From Cytophagales bacterium WSM2-2 (lineage in GTDB: Bacteria > Bacteroidota > Bacteroidia > Cytophagales > Cyclobacteriaceae): DNA of 64,000 bases. The notes below the pieces were generated by a model. That model searched no databases. It saw nothing but the letters and a program-made list of their open reading frames with translations, and was not told where the DNA came from. The DNA lies in contig BNHL01000001.1 of the NCBI GenBank assembly GCA_015472025.1, positions 3,522,001 through 3,586,000 on the forward strand, read 5' to 3'. The translations under genes were made by a program, and so were the position numbers. This document shows positions 19,002-28,184 of the stretch, piece by piece. Numbering within the stretch: the first letter of the stretch is position 1; each line of letters opens with the position of its first letter.

Positions 19002-21092
19002 CTACACTGGTTTTTCGGATGGTTTCTTTTCAATCTGAGGTACTGCCGCAGGCTGTTCACCGATTTTGGTCTTTTGAATTCCGAAGAGGTGGTATGCAAT
19101 CAACTTGCCTGCGTCCTCTTTTGAAGTAGGATCGACTGTAAATGTACCGTGTTGTACTTGCTCCCCGCGGATCGAAACGGTGTAGTTGATATCTATTGAT
19201 TCATTTTTTTGACCGAACGAAAGCGTCACGACGGGGACCGATTCATTATCGGTAAAATCGATCCGGGTCCTTTTCAATTGCTTTATTATTCTATTCTGCT
19301 CATCGTTCAATTGACCCACGATATCAAGATTGAATTGCATCGTTAAGTCGGTAAATGGCATGAGTTGCGGATATATTTGATACAGACGAGCAATAGCTTC
19401 TTTCTGTGACTTTCCACCTGTTGCCCGGGCTATGCCCTCATATGTGCGGGCGATGAGCAATGTTTCAAATGGATCAGAACATTCCGGATCATTGAGCACC
19501 ATTTCGAAGTATTCTTTGGCTTCACTGTCCTTTCCTTCCGCGAGGTAAAGCTTACCAAGGATATACCGGAAGTATTTCTTCATCCTCGGACGTTTGTCGG
19601 TGTCGAGACGGTTTTTGTACATCTTGATGAAATATTCGTTGCCGAATCCTTCCATCACTGACCATACTTCATCGAATGTGATCAGGTTTTCAGGTGAGAA
19701 TAAGGAATAGATTACCTGGTCACGCTCGGGACTTTCAGCCACCAGGGAAGCAAGCAACATTTTATGATGACGAATCTCGATGGTGTATTTTATCCACCGG
19801 TACCAATTGAGCGGATTGAACCAGAAGTACCATTCATCGTGCTCGAACATGTACTCCCGTTTGAAGTTTAGTTGATTTAAATATTGCAGAGAAGCAACGG
19901 CAAGGTTGTATTGCTCCTGTCCCCAGGTAGTACCAATGTGCAGTTCCTGAAAACGTGCTGCCTTGTTAATACGCTCCTGGCTTTCAGCTGTCAACCCTTC
20001 GTAGTGCTGAGCGCGTGCAAGCCCAATGCAGTGCCAGCCATAGCCGGGGGTGCTACCCTGACTTTGAAGAACTTTACTCAGGAGTGTGTCGGCTTCTTCC
20101 GGGTGACCCCGGTAGGTAGCGAGTGTGCCTCGCATGTAAAAATATTCTTTCGTGGTTTTCTCAACACTTTGTTCACGCTCCTCTGCCTGGCGGAAATACA
20201 ACTCAGCCTGTTCGAATTCACCCATAGCCAGTTTAAATTCCGCGTAGTTGTTACTGGAGTAAGCCCCGTTTTGAATGAGTTGGTCGTAGTAATAATTGGC
20301 TGAGTCGATGTCGAGCAAATAGTCGTGGATCATCGCCTTGTAATGAAAGGTACTCAGGTATTGCCTGTTCAGGTAGCTTGGGTCGTAAATCCCGTTGTTG
20401 AATGGCAGGTCATTTTTAATTTTTCGAAGAGCAGAGTCCAGGCAACTGTTAGCGGCAGCTACATTTTCTTTTACGGAATTCTTTAAAAAAGAAAATTGCT
20501 TGGAGGTGTACATCCGGTTACGATGATAAAGCCAAGCCATTGTGTTGTAGGAGTCCATGTTGATCTCCATCTGAAAGTTTCGATCGCGGATGTGCTGCAA
20601 AACCTCCATTGCTTTATCTTGTTGTTCTACATTTTGGTAGCATCTATCCAGGAAGTAAGTAATGAGCCCATAGTCGAAATGGTATTTATAATTGGCGTTA
20701 TAGGTATTGAAGTTGCTCGTCCGGATTCTTAGCAAAGGATCGTAATCTGATTCGATTTTATTCATTGCCTTCTTTAACGGACCGATCGCTTTTGTAAAGC
20801 CCAATTCATCGTTTGCCCGGAAAAAAAGATATGCTCCTTCCAGCATGTAGCCGAGATAATAAGTGCTGTCCCTGCGGATGAAGCTTCGGGCTTTTTCGTA
20901 CGTCTTGGGATCAAGAAAAGACGTGCCCTCACGTTCGCGGTCAAGTTGCTGGCGAACTGTGTTTTGGGAAAGACAGATTGTAGTTATGAATACCAGGGGA
21001 ATGGTAATATTTAACCAGAGAACTCGGCAAAGGGCATTTTTTTGACGGGCTTCGTTAATCATCGTCTTCATTTTCCTGGTATTTAAATTCAA
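19002..21092 (-). CDS. TPR protein of the MoxR/DUF58 operon
   Basis: A 696-residue exported protein with an N-terminal hydrophobic signal (LWLNITIPLVFITTICLSQ) and a helical body of tetratricopeptide-type repeats (for example FELAMGE-like AEFKLAMGEFEQAELYFRQA and LGKLYLAEGKDSEAKEYFEM). The C-terminal 60 residues look like a beta-rich domain ending with a lysine/proline-rich tail. It begins three bases after the MoxR stop codon and is the last gene of the operon. By analogy with Bat-type loci it may assemble with surface-exposed partners of the MoxR system, but this is inference. Confidence 0.7.
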   Translation of the reverse strand: MNLNTRKMKTMINEARQKNALCRVLWLNITIPLVFITTICLSQNTVRQQLDREREGTSFLDPKTYEKARSFIRRDSTYYLGYMLEGAYLFFRANDELGFTKAIGPLKKAMNKIESDYDPLLRIRTSNFNTYNANYKYHFDYGLITYFLDRCYQNVEQQDKAMEVLQHIRDRNFQMEINMDSYNTMAWLYHRNRMYTSKQFSFLKNSVKENVAAANSCLDSALRKIKNDLPFNNGIYDPSYLNRQYLSTFHYKAMIHDYLLDIDSANYYYDQLIQNGAYSSNNYAEFKLAMGEFEQAELYFRQAEEREQSVEKTTKEYFYMRGTLATYRGHPEEADTLLSKVLQSQGSTPGYGWHCIGLARAQHYEGLTAESQERINKAARFQELHIGTTWGQEQYNLAVASLQYLNQLNFKREYMFEHDEWYFWFNPLNWYRWIKYTIEIRHHKMLLASLVAESPERDQVIYSLFSPENLITFDEVWSVMEGFGNEYFIKMYKNRLDTDKRPRMKKYFRYILGKLYLAEGKDSEAKEYFEMVLNDPECSDPFETLLIARTYEGIARATGGKSQKEAIARLYQIYPQLMPFTDLTMQFNLDIVGQLNDEQNRIIKQLKRTRIDFTDNESVPVVTLSFGQKNESIDINYTVSIRGEQVQHGTFTVDPTSKEDAGKLIAYHLFGIQKTKIGEQPAAVPQIEKKPSEKPV

Positions 21093-21095
21093 GAG

Positions 21096-22076
21096 TTACT
21101 TCTTCGCTTTGATTCCCATTTTACTCAACCGACTTATTTCTGGATCTACAACTTGCTGAAGTGCAGTGCGTGATGCTTCACGGTTGCGGAAGATTAACCG
21201 GTGATGAAGAACGGGCTGGGCCAGGTCACGAAGATCATCTTCGATAACATAATCACGTTGATTTACCATCGCCCAAGCTTTCAAACACTTGACAAAAGTA
21301 ATTCCGCCACGGGTAGAGCAGCCAAGAGCAATCTCCTGGTGTTTCCTCGTTCCTTGCACGATTCTTACTACCCCTTTCATTAATTCTGGATGAACGTAGA
21401 CTTTCTCAGCTTCATCTTGTAGATGGATAATGTCGCTGTAACTGAGTACTTGTTTCACTGTATTTTTTCCGTTGTTGATAGAGAGGTAGTTGTTATAGAT
21501 ATCCAGCTCTACCTCTTCGCTTACATAGCCGAATGATATCTTCATGGAGAATCGATCCAGTTGTGCGGCAGGGAGCGGATAAGTTCCCTCCATTTCAATT
21601 GGGTTCTGTGTGGCAATTGTAAAAAAGAATTTGTCCAGTGGGAAAGTCGCATCACCCGCTGTAATTTGATTTTCCGCCATACACTCCAGTAGTGCGCTTT
21701 GCACTTTAGGGGAAGCCCGATTGATTTCGTCTGCCAGTAATACGTGCGTGAAAAGAGGACCTTTCTTGAAGACAAAATCTTTCTTTGCTTCATCGTAGAT
21801 ATGCGAACCGATTAAGTCCATCGGAAGCAAATCGGGAGTGAACTGTATTCGCTTGAAAGCCACTCCGCCATTAGCTGAATGAAAATCGATCTTCCCTTCA
21901 GAAATGGATTGCGCAAGGGTTTTTGCCAATACGGTTTTACCTGCACCGGGATTGTCTTCCAATAAGATGTGACCACGGGCAATCAATGCAGCTACTACAT
22001 ATTTTATTTCATGAGGCTTGCCACGAATGATTGTTTCAATGTTACTGGTAAGTGTTTTTAATTTTGATTCGTTCAT
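21096..22076 (-). CDS. MoxR-family AAA+ ATPase
   Basis: A 326-residue cytoplasmic AAA+ ATPase of the MoxR group, which acts as a chaperone-like factor for partner proteins. Walker A is EDNPGAGKTVLAKTLA, Walker B is HVLLADEINRASPK, sensor 1 is FFTIATQNPIEMEGTYPLP, and the lid domain contains GCSTRGGITFVKCLKAWA. It overlaps the transglutaminase gene by four bases (ATGA) and lies in the classical MoxR-DUF58-transglutaminase cluster, strongly supporting a shared role at the envelope. Confidence 0.95.
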   Translation of the reverse strand: MNESKLKTLTSNIETIIRGKPHEIKYVVAALIARGHILLEDNPGAGKTVLAKTLAQSISEGKIDFHSANGGVAFKRIQFTPDLLPMDLIGSHIYDEAKKDFVFKKGPLFTHVLLADEINRASPKVQSALLECMAENQITAGDATFPLDKFFFTIATQNPIEMEGTYPLPAAQLDRFSMKISFGYVSEEVELDIYNNYLSINNGKNTVKQVLSYSDIIHLQDEAEKVYVHPELMKGVVRIVQGTRKHQEIALGCSTRGGITFVKCLKAWAMVNQRDYVIEDDLRDLAQPVLHHRLIFRNREASRTALQQVVDPEISRLSKMGIKAKK

Positions 22077-24766
22077 AGCGAAATGGTTTCGTTGTCAGTG
22101 GATTCAGGTTGTTGAAAATAGCGGATCGCCCGCAATACATTAAAGTAGGTAAAAATTGTTTTCAGGATTCCATACTTTTTGCGAACAGCGGGTCCGGCAT
22201 TAGTTGCAAACTGACCAATGACATGGTAGTCTTCCGCACGCAAATTGCCTGGGGAATATTTCATTCGCAGGTAGGATCTCATAAATTCTTCAAAACCAGC
22301 ATTCAGGTTAGGATCTACTTTAGCCTGAGCGTATTCAAGCGGAGTTTCAGTCTCCCGTTCCAGTCCTGACATGTGGAATCGATAAAGTGCAGCCTGGTAG
22401 ATGTTATCCGCTTTGGCCGTTCCATTTGAGAATGAAATACGAATCATGCGGTACAGGAAATAAAGTATCGGTAAAAGAAGGATCAGGACAACGATTCCAC
22501 CTGTGATCTTTGCGGTCAGCCAGGCAATTTCCTGCCACGTCAGTTTCTTTTCGTCTTGTTTTACGGACTTGCTGCCTTTTGTATCTTTTTTAACCTCTTT
22601 CTCCTTTTTGGTAATGTGTATTTCGTCAGCAATGATTGGCGAAGGAAATCTTTCCACCTGGTTTTCTATTGAAACTCCTGCTTGCGGCTGTGGTATTTTC
22701 TTGGCTTCATCTTTATACGATACTATAATAATAGAGTCACCTGGCTGTATAGCCGAGATCGTAGTGTCCCGCTTGTTATAGAGTATCCTGCAAAGCGAAG
22801 CATCGATGGGGCGTGTAAAATTCTTATTGAGGATATAAGGTGTATTAAAGTAGATCAACCCCTTGAATGAAGCGTCCAGTTGTTTTTTTTCTGCAGCTAC
22901 AGATTCAGCTTTGGCATTAAGCACGAGCCATGGTTCTGGTGGTGGAAGAGGAGGGGTGCCATCAGGCTTAGGTGCGCCTTGCTGGTCTTCATTACCAATG
23001 GTCATGTCGAAGTCGAGCCAACCGTAGCCTGGAAAATAGACCTGTGTCCATGCGTGTGCCTGGCTTGCATAGAACCAATACCAACCTTTGTTCTTGTCAC
23101 TGCGGTTGATCGTTGCAAAACCGGTGGTAAACCTTGCAGGAACCCCAAGCGATCGAAGCATAAAAAGGGAAGCCCCGGCATAGTACGTGCAATAACCTGC
23201 GTGTGTTTTGAATAAAAAGTCGTAAAGCATTTTGGAGCTCGGAATATTCGGGTCATCGATAGCTCCGGCTTTTAATGTGTAGCGGAAAATGCGCTTCCCG
23301 TTTTCATTTTTCTTTAAAAAGAAATCACGGACTGCAATAACTTTTTCCACGGGGCTGGCATCTTTTGGTACTAATGTTAATGCAAGTTTTGCAATGGAGT
23401 CATAGATTTTTCCGGAAGGATAGTCGGTGTAATAGTCATAGAATTTCTTGTCAACAAACCGGTAGTTCTTCACTTTCCGGAGCTCGTCATGACGTTGATC
23501 CTGTAAATTTTCGAGCATTGGATTGGACGAGATGTTGTAAACAAAGTAGGCGTTGTTCAGCTCGGAAGTGAAGGAATAGATTTTGTAAGCTGACAGGAAT
23601 GTTTTTTGAAAATCTCTTTCAACAGGAATTGTTTGGATGGAAAATACACTCGAAGGACCAAGGATAGCATGCTTCCAGGTATTTTCTGAAAGATACACTT
23701 GAGCTTCAGTCACCTTGCGATATGCATTCGCCTTCGATTTTCGAATGATGGAAGTGTCGGTGTAGGAATAGTACATGGGCAAGTTAGCCGGGTCGAATTC
23801 CATTTCATCGAATGAAGGAACATTAACATCGCGTGTGAAACTTTCCTTCTGTTGGTCGTAGCGCGTGAGGTAGTGAAAAACAAAATAGAGAGGAGCAGGG
23901 GAGCCATCAGGAAAATAATTATCAAGCTTGCTGCAGAACATCAACTTGTCTGATTGGCTCATCTTCGAATTGACACGCATGGTGTCTTTCAGACGATAGC
24001 CATCATCAGTCTTATCCATCATTCCATAGCGGTCGTCATAGCCATCGTTGTTTTTCGATCCACTGTTATTTCCTTTGTTGTCTTTGGCTCCGCGGGCGGC
24101 CAGTTCTTTTTCCACTGCTTTCAGATCCCCCCGAAATAAACTGTCGGTGATTACGAACGCAAAGAAGATCAGAAGAGCAAACAAAGCCAGGCGAATCAAA
24201 AACCTTCGCGACTTCTTGAAATCAACTTCTATTTTCTCTGTAAGTACAGGTGAAAGGAATAGCATGTACAGTCCATAAACCATCACCGGAGCCAGGTGCA
24301 TCAGGATGTATGATAAGCTGATATCTATTGTCGCGGAGGTAGAAACGAGAGTTACAATGGTGAGTATCCCGAATATGATTATGTATGCCCATCGAATTCT
24401 GGCGAGCAAAAGTCCAAACACCCAACCAAAAATGAATAAAGTTGAGTAAAGCTGAAACCGTGCGGTAGCATAAAACACATCGAATTCTCCCGGAAGCCGG
24501 TTAATAATGCGTTCAAAGAGAAGATATACTATCCAGAGAATGATAAGAGAAACCACCCAACGCGCCCCATAATAATAGAGTGAGTAGGAAAGTGCCAGTC
24601 CCAAAGCGAAGTATATTGTTTGTGTAACAATTCCAGTGCTTAGGGACGTGTACGAAAAATTAAGAAAGCGGAGCGTGATGTAACCTATGACGATGGTTGG
24701 TATGACTACCAGCACCCATCTGACAAGCAATTGTTGAAATCGTTCTTGTTTATACCAGCTACTCAT
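22073..24766 (-). CDS. Transglutaminase-like membrane protein
   Basis: An 897-residue protein with six or more N-terminal membrane segments (residues 1-210), a large extracytoplasmic region, a transglutaminase core, and a last membrane segment near residues 755-785 followed by a DUF4129-like cytoplasmic tail. The catalytic triad is visible as C526 in HAGYCTYYAGA, H571 in SQAHAWTQVYF and an Asp in GWLDFDMT. This is the TgpA-like membrane partner found with DUF58 and MoxR genes. It overlaps DUF58 by eight bases and MoxR by four. Confidence 0.93.
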   Translation of the reverse strand: MSSWYKQERFQQLLVRWVLVVIPTIVIGYITLRFLNFSYTSLSTGIVTQTIYFALGLALSYSLYYYGARWVVSLIILWIVYLLFERIINRLPGEFDVFYATARFQLYSTLFIFGWVFGLLLARIRWAYIIIFGILTIVTLVSTSATIDISLSYILMHLAPVMVYGLYMLFLSPVLTEKIEVDFKKSRRFLIRLALFALLIFFAFVITDSLFRGDLKAVEKELAARGAKDNKGNNSGSKNNDGYDDRYGMMDKTDDGYRLKDTMRVNSKMSQSDKLMFCSKLDNYFPDGSPAPLYFVFHYLTRYDQQKESFTRDVNVPSFDEMEFDPANLPMYYSYTDTSIIRKSKANAYRKVTEAQVYLSENTWKHAILGPSSVFSIQTIPVERDFQKTFLSAYKIYSFTSELNNAYFVYNISSNPMLENLQDQRHDELRKVKNYRFVDKKFYDYYTDYPSGKIYDSIAKLALTLVPKDASPVEKVIAVRDFFLKKNENGKRIFRYTLKAGAIDDPNIPSSKMLYDFLFKTHAGYCTYYAGASLFMLRSLGVPARFTTGFATINRSDKNKGWYWFYASQAHAWTQVYFPGYGWLDFDMTIGNEDQQGAPKPDGTPPLPPPEPWLVLNAKAESVAAEKKQLDASFKGLIYFNTPYILNKNFTRPIDASLCRILYNKRDTTISAIQPGDSIIIVSYKDEAKKIPQPQAGVSIENQVERFPSPIIADEIHITKKEKEVKKDTKGSKSVKQDEKKLTWQEIAWLTAKITGGIVVLILLLPILYFLYRMIRISFSNGTAKADNIYQAALYRFHMSGLERETETPLEYAQAKVDPNLNAGFEEFMRSYLRMKYSPGNLRAEDYHVIGQFATNAGPAVRKKYGILKTIFTYFNVLRAIRYFQQPESTDNETISL

Positions 24767-26159
24767 GATCTAATTCTAATGTGTCGGTGAGCCAGCAATT
24801 TTCCCGCCGGCGAAGGGCGTTTTCTATTTCCGTTTCGTTGTGCTGCAACGCCTTTCTCAACGATGACAGCAACCAAGGTTGGCGGAGTTTATCGGAAGGA
24901 TGTTTTTCCGGACGGAAGAAGATATCTTTAATTCTCAACTGAAAAGGTGACGGAATGGCCGTTGATAATTTGATAATCACTAATGGTATCGATGCAGGCA
25001 GGTTGCTCACAATAGCTTCCACTTCATTCACGGGAGTAAGTGATGAAAGACAAACAAATGCCGCTTTGTTGTACTTCACGTAGGCAGTTGGTGGATTATT
25101 GTTTTGCCATGAGGCGGCTGTAATTTGAAAGAGCTCAATCTTTTTGTCGCCAAGTCCTGCAATCTTCGGTACTTCCTGATCTTTTGGAATCCTCACATCG
25201 TAACCATTACGTTGAACAGCCTCCAATAGATTCCGGACCGAATCCTTATATACATTGAGTAGTTCCGTTTCAAACGCTCCTTCTTTTAAGTTCAAACCAT
25301 GGAAGAAGCTCACGTATAAATAAAGGTGTGAAGCATAAGGATCTTTGATCTCCGGGATACGGACCACCAATTGACCACTTTTAGCGTAAATCTTCCAGAC
25401 GATGCGCTGAATATTATCACCTGTTTCAAACTCCTTGTAGTTCACATGTTCACCCTCTACGCGTTTTGGTATCTCAATTCGATACTTTTGTTCCTCGGTG
25501 CTATGCGGCTGTGCTTTGATGTTTCGCTCGACTTGCGGCTGAGGGAGTGTATACAGTTGTTGTGTGAATGGAACAGTGCATGGCAGAGAGACAAGTCCTA
25601 GCATATCGCAAAATGACACCATAACTCCTTCCACGTCATAAATTCCACGATCGTGCAGAAGCGTTTGTCCGGAGCCACGAATAGCCTGTCGCCACCAGTG
25701 ACGCGGACGCGGAATGTTGGTGTCAAGAATTACTCTTTCTGAAATGCGCTTTTCTGTAAAGACTAATCGGGCCTGAATCGTTCCCAACAAAGGCCGCAGG
25801 GCAGGACCGGTGATCATCACGGAAATAGGAACCCAGCCTGCTTCAGCCTTCTGGCCGTCACCGAATTTTGCTTGCACAGTTATTTTTCTGCCCCTGACAA
25901 GGGTCAGAAAATAAGCCCAGGTGGTCAAAGCTGTCAAAAGACTTATGACGAATAACCCAATTACGGTGAATTGTAAAAACCGGATGAATTGGAACATCAC
26001 CAGCCATAAATTTGAATCGTCCTGCCCGTATTCATTTTTCAGCCACAGGCTGGCAATCCAAAGGATGACCAGTGACAGGATCAACTGCCAGCGTACTCCG
26101 GCCAATTTTGACCAATAGGAGGAGGATTTGATGAGTGAAGAGAGAGAAATCGAATTCAT
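24759..26159 (-). CDS. DUF58 domain protein
   Basis: First gene of the MoxR operon; 466 residues when started at 26159 (MNSISLSSLIKSSSYWSK), which is preferred over the in-frame start at 26285. Two N-terminal membrane segments (WQLILSLVILWIASLWL and FLQFTVIGLFVISLLTAL) precede a cytoplasmic region with the DUF58 hallmark FETGDNIQRIVWKIYAKSG. The DUF58 family is linked to von Willebrand-type domains and works with MoxR ATPases. The promoter must lie in the gap up to the rtcB leader, but no clear match to the Bacteroidota consensus was found on this strand. Confidence 0.88.
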   Translation of the reverse strand: MNSISLSSLIKSSSYWSKLAGVRWQLILSLVILWIASLWLKNEYGQDDSNLWLVMFQFIRFLQFTVIGLFVISLLTALTTWAYFLTLVRGRKITVQAKFGDGQKAEAGWVPISVMITGPALRPLLGTIQARLVFTEKRISERVILDTNIPRPRHWWRQAIRGSGQTLLHDRGIYDVEGVMVSFCDMLGLVSLPCTVPFTQQLYTLPQPQVERNIKAQPHSTEEQKYRIEIPKRVEGEHVNYKEFETGDNIQRIVWKIYAKSGQLVVRIPEIKDPYASHLYLYVSFFHGLNLKEGAFETELLNVYKDSVRNLLEAVQRNGYDVRIPKDQEVPKIAGLGDKKIELFQITAASWQNNNPPTAYVKYNKAAFVCLSSLTPVNEVEAIVSNLPASIPLVIIKLSTAIPSPFQLRIKDIFFRPEKHPSDKLRQPWLLSSLRKALQHNETEIENALRRRENCWLTDTLELDHE

Positions 26160-26379
26160 GTCAAACTTGAGGTAACAAGAAAGGAAAATATTTTCAATTA
26201 AGGTAGATGGCTTTTGTGGCTTTTTCCAGTAACGGTGATGCATTCGAATAATTGTCATCGTTGTTCCGGATGGATTTATTCGCACAGTACACCTTTCAAT
26301 ACGTTTTGATTTAATCTCCGTTTCTCTTTTTTAAGAATGGTTCTAAATTTTCACTCTTTCAAAAATCTTTTTTAATTTT

Positions 26380-26412
26380 TTTGCTCCACGGAAAAATCTT
26401 GTTTTATCTTTG
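26380..26412 (+). promoter_or_regulatory. Bacteroidota -33/-7 promoter of the rtcB leader
   Basis: TTTG at 26380-26383 and TATCTTTG at 26405-26412 are separated by 21 bases, matching the Bacteroidota TTTG-N(19-21)-TAnnTTTG consensus. The expected transcription start is around 26415-26418, right at the ATG of the leader ORF. The terminator at 26517 lies about 100 bases downstream. Confidence 0.7.
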
Positions 26413-26416
26413 CATC

Positions 26417-26494
26417 ATGCTTCGAGTAACAGAAACATATTTCAACTCAAAACCAGGTAGTGATATTTGGTTTTTGCCTCGGATTTTCAGTTAA
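26417..26494 (+). CDS. Putative 25-residue leader peptide
   Basis: Short ORF starting at or within a few bases of the predicted transcription start (a leaderless or near-leaderless message) and ending in TAA at 26492-26494. It ends in GSDIWFLPRIFS. Its last codons lie on the left arm of the alternative hairpin, so ribosome position could decide between the hairpins. There is no long run of a single amino acid; the cluster of TYF and WF codons is the only visible bias. Translation is unproven. Confidence 0.4.
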   Translation: MLRVTETYFNSKPGSDIWFLPRIFS

Positions 26495-26516
26495 ATCATC
26501 ATTGATCTTCAGCTGA

Positions 26517-26542
26517 AAACCCGGGCATCGTCCGGGTTTTTT
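26517..26542 (+). terminator. Intrinsic terminator in the rtcB leader
   Basis: A stem of eight base pairs (AAACCCGG / CCGGGTTT) with loop GCATCGT and a six-T run. It is on the plus strand with only the 25-codon ORF between it and the promoter, as expected for an attenuator or the end of a small RNA. Confidence 0.8.
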
Positions 26543-26703
26543 ATTTACCTGCCATAGCATCAAGCAAAGGGCGGATTATTCACCGGGACAGTTTTAAAAA
26601 ATTAACGTCATCATTGACGAGTGGAATTATTTTGCCTTGTTTGAAATAAATCCATTGAAAAAATCAAAAGACAGGAAATCCCGGAAGGGAAAAAGACATT
26701 GTT

Positions 26704-28119
26704 ATGAAAAGGAAAATACTAAGTGGAAAAGATCTCGTAAAGCTGGGTTACCCGGAAGGACGTGCTGTTGGCATGGCTATCAATATGGTGTTAAAGCACT
26801 TTCGCAGAAGCGAAAAAGAGGAGATATACACGATGCTGAAGTCGGTGCTTGCCGCGCCTAAAGACTTCATTGAGGATTCCATCTGGAATAAGGTAGCGCT
26901 TGAATTAGTGCCGCGTGAAAAGAAGGCGCTAGTACACGACTTGAACAAACACCGGATCGACTACCGGATTTTCGGAGCGAGTGAGATTGAAGAAGGAGCG
27001 CGTAACCAAATGGAAATCGCAATGAAATTGCCAGTAACGGTGGCGGGGGCGTTGATGCCGGATGCACATCAGGGTTATGGATTGCCGATTGGTGGTGTAC
27101 TTGCAACTAACAACGCTGTAATTCCCTATGGAGTAGGTGTGGATATTGGTTGTCGTATGAGCTTAACTGCTTATGCAATCGATGAAGAATATATGAATAG
27201 ACATCGGAACAATCTGAAGCAGTTGCTGATTGAGAACACGTGCTTTGGTCGTGAGACTTTCAAAAGACCGAAAGAACACGAAGTACTTGATCGGAAACTT
27301 TTCAAAGAGATCGCTATCCTTAAACCGCTGCTGGGAAAGGCAGCCATGCAGATCGGCTCTTCTGGAAGTGGGAATCACTTCGTGGAATTCGGGTTGATCG
27401 AATTGGAAGATCAAAATGAATGGAGCATTCCTAAAGGGAAGTATCTCGCGTTGCTGTCGCACTCGGGTTCGCGTGGACTTGGTGCTGAGATTGCGCGGCA
27501 CTATACCAAAGTTGCAAAACAATTGTGTCTGCTTCCGTCAACGGCCTCCAGCCTTGCATGGCTCGACCTTAACTCCTCAGCTGGCCAGGAATACTGGCAG
27601 GCAATGAATTTAGCAGGTGACTATGCATCGGCAAATCATCACCAGATTCATCAGCGTATAGCCGAAGCCCTTGGTGAGCGACCAATGTTCCGGGTAGAGA
27701 ACCATCACAACTTCGCATGGAAGGAGAAACTCAGCGATGGAACGGAAGTGATCGTTCACCGCAAAGGAGCTACACCGGCGGGAGAAGGGGTGCTTGGAAT
27801 TATTCCCGGCTCGATGACGGCCCCCGGCTACATCGTCAAAGGAAAAGGAAATCCGAACTCGCTGAACTCGGCATCGCATGGCGCGGGACGACTGATGTCG
27901 CGAAGTACGGCAAAGCAAAGCGTCACCAACAAAATGGTGAAGCAGGAATTAGCCAAACATGATGTGACCCTGCTGGGTGGCGGATTGGACGAAGCGCCTA
28001 TGGCCTACAAAGACATCCGGAAAGTGATGCACTACCAGGATGAATTAGTGGAGACGCTCGGAGTGTTTACTCCGAAGATTGTAAGAATGTGCGGAGATGA
28101 TTCTCCGTCCGAAGATTAG
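26704..28119 (+). CDS. rtcB: RNA-splicing ligase RtcB
   Basis: A 471-residue RNA ligase that joins RNA 2',3'-cyclic phosphate (or 3'-phosphate) and 5'-OH ends using GTP and Mn2+, acting in RNA repair. Signature blocks are PDAHQGYGLPIGGVLA, GVGVDIGCRMSLT (metal-binding Cys), SSGSGNHFVEFG, LSHSGSRGLG, VENHHNFAWKE, VHRKGATPAGEGV and SASHGAGRLMSRS, in which the His is the guanylylated residue. The RtcR-type regulator seen in Proteobacteria is absent; instead a predicted attenuator precedes the gene. Two TPR genes follow on the same strand. Confidence 0.96.
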   Translation: MKRKILSGKDLVKLGYPEGRAVGMAINMVLKHFRRSEKEEIYTMLKSVLAAPKDFIEDSIWNKVALELVPREKKALVHDLNKHRIDYRIFGASEIEEGARNQMEIAMKLPVTVAGALMPDAHQGYGLPIGGVLATNNAVIPYGVGVDIGCRMSLTAYAIDEEYMNRHRNNLKQLLIENTCFGRETFKRPKEHEVLDRKLFKEIAILKPLLGKAAMQIGSSGSGNHFVEFGLIELEDQNEWSIPKGKYLALLSHSGSRGLGAEIARHYTKVAKQLCLLPSTASSLAWLDLNSSAGQEYWQAMNLAGDYASANHHQIHQRIAEALGERPMFRVENHHNFAWKEKLSDGTEVIVHRKGATPAGEGVLGIIPGSMTAPGYIVKGKGNPNSLNSASHGAGRLMSRSTAKQSVTNKMVKQELAKHDVTLLGGGLDEAPMAYKDIRKVMHYQDELVETLGVFTPKIVRMCGDDSPSED

Positions 28120-28184
28120 TTCGGGATTTCAGGTTCAATCATGTTGGGCTGAAACCCGGACGTGAAACTTAAAACCTGAAAACA

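Larger units (their letters stand above)
26415..26545 (+). ncRNA. Predicted transcription attenuator upstream of rtcB
   Basis: A predicted leader RNA with two mutually exclusive hairpins. The terminator pairs 26517-26524 with 26532-26539 (AAACCCGG / CCGGGTTT, seven-base loop), followed by a T-run at 26537-26542. The alternative hairpin pairs 26475-26490 with 26513-26527 (14 base pairs including one G-U, one mismatch, one bulged A) and consumes the left terminator arm. The leader ORF covers the left arm of the alternative hairpin, the layout of ribosome-controlled attenuation. The downstream gene on this strand is rtcB, 159 bases after. An alternative reading is a free-standing small RNA ending at the terminator. 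Confidence 0.55.

Noticed and set aside
26417..26494. Naming the rtcB leader a Trp or Phe attenuator
   Set aside because: The ORF has only one Trp and a few Phe codons, and the downstream gene is an RNA ligase rather than a biosynthetic or aminoacyl-tRNA synthetase gene. The stalling amino acid or drug cannot be named.
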